Made by a program: the position numbers and the translations under genes
Origin: Hoeflea marina
Lineage (GTDB): Bacteria; Pseudomonadota; Alphaproteobacteria; Rhizobiales; Rhizobiaceae
Direction of reading: 5' to 3'
DNA length: 64,000 nucleotides
Assembly: GCF_003182275.1 (NCBI RefSeq)
Contig: NZ_QGTR01000001.1
Coordinates: 1,160,215-1,224,214 of the forward strand
Notes under the pieces: generated by a model
The model's input: the letters and a program-made list of their open reading frames with translations, nothing else
What the model was told of the DNA's origin: nothing
Databases searched by the model: none
Shown here: piece by piece, positions 60,580-64,000 of the stretch
How positions within the stretch are numbered: position 1 is the first letter of the stretch
Layout: each line of letters begins with the position of its first letter

Positions 60580-60643
60580 CCCGATCGCAGCTCTCGAAGA
60601 CAGGATTCCCCGGCAGCCAGGCCGGGGAGCCCCCCTCGCCCGA

Positions 60644-61495
60644 TCAGGCGAGCGCCATGTGGATCTCGGTCAGCAGTTCCGGCGGGGCCGCATCGAGCGG
60701 CGTGTTGAGATAGAATTCCATCGGCGGCACTTTTGCCGGCGTTTCCCCGCTGCCGGGCAGCCAGGCGCCGAAGAACCAGCCATAGGCCTTGCCCAGCTCC
60801 GCATAAGGCCCCTTGTGGGTCAGGATGGCATAGCGGCCCGCAGGCAGCTCGCCGGTCTCGAACCCCTCTGACGCACTCTCGCCTTCGGCAAGCAGCAGCC
60901 CCGCGAGCGCCCGCAACTCTTCGGGCGGGGTGATATCTGGATCGTCGAAATACAAAGCCGCCATGCCCTTGCTTTTGGGCTGCAATTGCCGGGCGGCAAG
61001 CTCGGCGCCGAACCGGTCGAACGTGGCGCTGATCTCGATATAGGGGCCGATATGGACGAGGCCCCTGACCGTGCCGGCCGGGCGGGTTTCGGTGCGGACG
61101 TCATACATGGCGGTGTGCTCCTGCCATTGGTCGTTGTCATAGCGCCGGTGACCGCCCTCGGCGCGATAGCGAAGCGGAGGCATACCATAATCGTCACGAA
61201 AGGCCTTGGAGAAGGCCCGCGCATTGGCATAGCCCGAGCGCTCGGCGATTTTGCCAACCGGCTCGGTGCCGGTGGCAAGTTCGAGCGCCGCGCGCTGCAG
61301 CCTTAGCCGCCTGACGGTCTGCCACACGGTCTCCCCGGTCAAACCGCGATAGACGCGGTGCCAGTGGAAGCGGGACAGGCAGGCAATGTCGGCGAGTTCG
61401 TCGAGATGGAGCGGCGTGTCGAGATGCGCGCCGATATAGGCCCGCACCCGGTTGAGCCTCTCACGATAATCCGCTCTCGCCACCCTCTGCGCCAC
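60644..61495 (-). CDS. AraC-family regulator with GyrI-like effector domain
   Basis: This 283-aa protein has an N-terminal AraC DNA-binding domain (IGAHLDTPLHLDELADIACL, then LSRFHWHRVY and SGYANARAFSKAFRDDYGMPP). Its C-terminal GyrI-like ligand domain starts near residue 130 (RPAGTVRGLVHIGPYIE), as in Rob, SoxS-like Mar relatives and DNA gyrase inhibitors that bind small cationic compounds. GTG at 61495 has GGAGG before it and is preferred to an earlier start at 61531. The target is unknown. Confidence 0.9.
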   Translation of the reverse strand: MAQRVARADYRERLNRVRAYIGAHLDTPLHLDELADIACLSRFHWHRVYRGLTGETVWQTVRRLRLQRAALELATGTEPVGKIAERSGYANARAFSKAFRDDYGMPPLRYRAEGGHRRYDNDQWQEHTAMYDVRTETRPAGTVRGLVHIGPYIEISATFDRFGAELAARQLQPKSKGMAALYFDDPDITPPEELRALAGLLLAEGESASEGFETGELPAGRYAILTHKGPYAELGKAYGWFFGAWLPGSGETPAKVPPMEFYLNTPLDAAPPELLTEIHMALA

Positions 61496-61599
61496 CTGAT
61501 GTCCCTCCGTTGGTCGAGACCAAAACAGCACGGACGAAGGTCACAAATCTTGCTGACTTGGTCAGGGACGTCCCTCAAAGAGCTCCTGTTGGCCCGCCA

Positions 61600-61633
61600 A
61601 ACGCAAGACGCCCGGCCTGCTGGTCGGGCGTCT
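61600..61633 (-). terminator. Probable intrinsic terminator after alaS
   Basis: Minus-strand AGACGCCCG (61633-61625) pairs with CGGGCGTCT (61614-61606), with a 10-base loop and a tail TGCGTTT. It lies about 26 bases after the alaS stop codon. The T tail is short, so confidence is moderate. Confidence 0.6.
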
Positions 61634-61658
61634 CACATGTTCGTACAGGGCACGCAGA

Positions 61659-64000
61659 TCAGCCGATGGCAGCTGCCACGGCTTCGATTGCTGCGTCTGC
61701 CTTGTCGCCGTCGGGACCGCCGGCCTGGGCCATGTCGGCGCGGCCGCCGCCACCCTTGCCGCCGAGCGCCTCGGATGCGGCACGAACCAGATCCACCGCG
61801 CTCAGCCGCGCCGTGAGATCGTCGGTGACTCCGATGGCAACCGATGCCTTGCCGTCCTCGCCCACGCCGACAAAAGCCACCACGCCGGAGCCGACCGAGG
61901 CCTTGCCGGCATCGACCAGACCCTTGAGGTCCTTCGGCGCCACGCCGTGCACCACCTTGCCGAGATATTTGACGCCGCCGACATCGCGGCTCTCGTCGCC
62001 ACCGGTCGCCGAGCCGCCGAGCGCAAGCTTCTTCTTGGCTTCGGCCAGTTCGCGCTCGAGCTTCTTCCGCTCATCCATCAGCGCCTCGACCCTGCCCGCC
62101 ACATCCGCAGGCTGAACCTTGAGCATGGCGGCGAGTTCGCGCAGCCGCTCGTCCTGCTCGATCAGGTAGCGCCGCGCTGCCTCGCCGGTCAGCGCCTCGA
62201 TGCGGCGGACCCCGGCGCTCACGCCGCTGTCGGAGAGAACCTTCACCAGCCCGATGTCGCCGGTGGCGCGCACATGGGTGCCGCCGCAGAGCTCGACAGA
62301 ATAGGGCCGGTTGGCCTTGGCGCCGGAGATGCCGGTGCCCATCGACACCACACGCACCTCGTCGCCGTATTTCTCGCCGAACAGCGCCATGGCCCCCTCG
62401 GCGATCGCGTCGTCCACCGCCATCAGTCGTGTGGTCACAGGGCTGTTCTGGCGGATGATCTCGTTGGCCATCGTCTCGACCTCGGCCAGTTCCACGGCCG
62501 AGACAGGCTTTCCGTGCGAGATGTCGAAGCGCAACCGTTCGGGAGCCACCAGCGACCCCTTCTGCGCCACATGGGTGCCGAGCACCTCGCGCAGCGCCTC
62601 GTGCAGCAGATGCGTCGCCGAATGATTGGCGCGGATTCGCGAGCGGCGGCCATGATCAACCTCGAGCAGCACCGGCTTGTCCTTGCTCACCGTGCCCTCC
62701 GTCACCCGGGCGCGGTGCACGAAGACTCCATCGCCGCGCTTCTGCGTGTCGGTCACCTCGAGCTTGAAGCCCTCACCGCTGATCGTGCCGCAATCGCCCA
62801 TCTGGCCACCGGATTCGCCGTAGAACGGAGTCTGGTTGACCACAAGGTCGACGCTCTCGCCGGCACTCGCCGACGCGATCTCCTTGCCGTCACGCACCAG
62901 GGCGCCGATCACGCCCTCGGCCTGTTCGGTCTCGTAGCCGAGGAACTCTGTCGCGCCGATCCGGTCGCGCAGCTCGTACCAGATTGCCTCGGTGGCGGCG
63001 TCGCCGGATCCCGACCAATTGGCACGCGCCTCGGCCTTCTGCCGGTCCATCGCCGTGGCAAAGGCGTCGGTGTCGACGCTGATGCCGCGCGGACGCAACG
63101 CGTCCTGGGTCAGATCGAGCGGAAATCCGTAGGTGTCATAGAGCTTGAAGGCCACTTCGCCGTCGAGGCGACCGCCCTCGCCGATCTCGGCGGTCGCCTC
63201 GTCGAGCAGTCCGAGGCCACGCACCAGCGTCCTGCGGAAGCTGATCTCCTCGAGCTTCAGCGTCTCCGCGATCATCGATTCGGCGCGGACCAACTCCGGA
63301 TAGGCGCGGCCCATCTCGGCCACCAGCACCGGCAACAGCCGGTACATGAGCGGCTCCTGGGCGCCCAGGAGATGCGCGTGCCGCATGGCGCGGCGCATGA
63401 TCCGACGCAGCACGTAGCCGCGGCCGACGGTCGCCGGCAGCACGCCGTCGGCGATCAGGAAGGCGGACGAGCGCAGATGGTCGGCGATCACCCGGTGGCT
63501 TGCCCGGTTCTTGCCCTCGGCCGGCACGCCGGTCAACTCCACCGAAGCGGCGATCAGCCGCTGGAACAGGTCGATGTCGTAGTTGTCGTGCTTGCCCTGC
63601 AGCAGTGCTGCGACCCGTTCCAGACCCATGCCGGTGTCGATCGACGGCCGCGGCAGGTTGAGCCGCTCGCCGGCGCTGATCTGCTCGAACTGCATGAAGA
63701 CGAGATTCCAGATCTCGATGAAGCGGTCGCCATCCTCGTCGGCCGATCCGGGAGGTCCGCCCCAGATGTGGTCGCCATGGTCGTAGAAGATCTCCGAGCA
63801 CGGGCCGCACGGGCCGGTGTCGCCCATCGCCCAGAAATTGTCATTGGTGGCAATCCGGATGATGCGGTCCTCGGGCAGGCCGGCGATCTTGCGCCAGAGA
63901 TCGAAGGCCTCGTCGTCGGTGTGGTAGACGGTCACCAGCAGCCGGTTCCTGTCGATGCCGAATTCGCGTGTGATCAGGTTCCAGGCAAGCTCGATCGCCC
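61659..64000 (-). CDS. alaS: Alanyl-tRNA synthetase (5' truncated)
   Basis: The C-terminal 779 residues are visible; the frame runs off the right edge (first seen residues [16 protein letters not shown]), so about the first 105 residues are missing. Conserved parts include [30 protein letters not shown], the editing-site zinc motifs [16 protein letters not shown] (H-x3-H) and [13 protein letters not shown] (C-x3-H), and a DHHA1 domain ending [15 protein letters not shown]. It charges tRNA-Ala and edits mischarged Ser and Gly. It matches the family over its whole visible length. Confidence 0.97.
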   Translation of the reverse strand, partial: AIELAWNLITREFGIDRNRLLVTVYHTDDEAFDLWRKIAGLPEDRIIRIATNDNFWAMGDTGPCGPCSEIFYDHGDHIWGGPPGSADEDGDRFIEIWNLVFMQFEQISAGERLNLPRPSIDTGMGLERVAALLQGKHDNYDIDLFQRLIAASVELTGVPAEGKNRASHRVIADHLRSSAFLIADGVLPATVGRGYVLRRIMRRAMRHAHLLGAQEPLMYRLLPVLVAEMGRAYPELVRAESMIAETLKLEEISFRRTLVRGLGLLDEATAEIGEGGRLDGEVAFKLYDTYGFPLDLTQDALRPRGISVDTDAFATAMDRQKAEARANWSGSGDAATEAIWYELRDRIGATEFLGYETEQAEGVIGALVRDGKEIASASAGESVDLVVNQTPFYGESGGQMGDCGTISGEGFKLEVTDTQKRGDGVFVHRARVTEGTVSKDKPVLLEVDHGRRSRIRANHSATHLLHEALREVLGTHVAQKGSLVAPERLRFDISHGKPVSAVELAEVETMANEIIRQNSPVTTRLMAVDDAIAEGAMALFGEKYGDEVRVVSMGTGISGAKANRPYSVELCGGTHVRATGDIGLVKVLSDSGVSAGVRRIEALTGEAARRYLIEQDERLRELAAMLKVQPADVAGRVEALMDERKKLERELAEAKKKLALGGSATGGDESRDVGGVKYLGKVVHGVAPKDLKGLVDAGKASVGSGVVAFVGVGEDGKASVAIGVTDDLTARLSAVDLVRAASEALGGKGGGGRADMAQAGGPDGDKADAAIEAVAAAIG

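Noticed and set aside
60606-60629. Hairpin TCCCCGGC/GCCGGGGA between the autotransporter and AraC genes
   Set aside because: It has an 8-bp stem but no T tail on either side, so it was not called a terminator.

Overview
This is a high-G+C alphaproteobacterial chromosome segment, most likely from the Hyphomicrobiales (Rhizobiales), in the Rhizobiaceae/Phyllobacteriaceae/Hoeflea neighbourhood. The evidence is the F1-ATPase zeta subunit, PurS with the short PurL, a TorF-type porin, RhlE with a TTG start, rpsD near glsA and murI, and an icd-MFS-alaS neighbourhood. The genus cannot be fixed from sequence alone. No tRNA, rRNA, CRISPR array, phage or insertion sequence was seen. Both edges cut genes: a Rieske oxygenase at the left and alaS at the right.

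Layout. 1-2.3 kb: glycine-betaine-demethylase-type oxygenase and its reductase. 2.4-9.8 kb: giant AsmA-like protein, Bcp peroxiredoxin, M23 peptidase, RhlE helicase. 9.9-15.6 kb: minus-strand cluster of molybdenum-hydroxylase maturation genes (MoxR/CoxD, VWA/CoxE, split XdhC/CoxF, fused MoeA-like/MocA protein) with TfoX-N and flavin reductase genes, but no structural Mo-hydroxylase. 15.8-24.4 kb: binding protein plus DmpA-type peptidase, DUF2259 protein, purB, small membrane protein, serine hydrolase, TorF porin, HpcH/HpaI aldolase, zeta subunit. 24.6-34.7 kb: purine genes purC-purS, then purQ and purL, with bolA and grxD. This region is interrupted by a ParDE toxin-antitoxin pair with a GNAT gene, a lipoprotein, an HxlR regulator, a histone-H1-like protein, and a LysR/dihaem cytochrome pair. 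34.8-45.3 kb: YtoQ, DUF2461, two-gene IMPase-ttcA unit, Bcr-type MFS pump, PilZ protein, glutaminase, rpsD with a clear promoter and leader, a UDP-glucuronate-decarboxylase-like epimerase, a HerA-like ATPase and a DUF1127 protein. 45.4-49.8 kb: archaic (Csu-like) chaperone-usher pilus operon whose chaperone has only one domain. 50.3-64 kb: ArsR regulator, murI, TrmJ-like methylase, GNAT, icd, MFS, a large glycine-rich PATR-repeat autotransporter, AraC/GyrI regulator, alaS.

How the genes fit together. Purine synthesis is the main housekeeping theme (purB, C, S, Q, L). PurS, PurQ and PurL form one FGAM synthase complex, yet a strong intrinsic terminator and a toxin-antitoxin insertion lie between purS and purQ. 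The surface theme is a chaperone-usher pilus, an autotransporter, a TorF porin and a PilZ c-di-GMP protein, which suggests attachment. The Mo-enzyme cluster looks like a complete post-translational maturation module serving enzymes encoded elsewhere. Nothing here is certainly a new system. The most unusual items are the one-domain pilus chaperone, the perfect 10-bp inverted repeats before two MFS genes, the rpsD leader, and a possible small RNA between rpsD and glsA.
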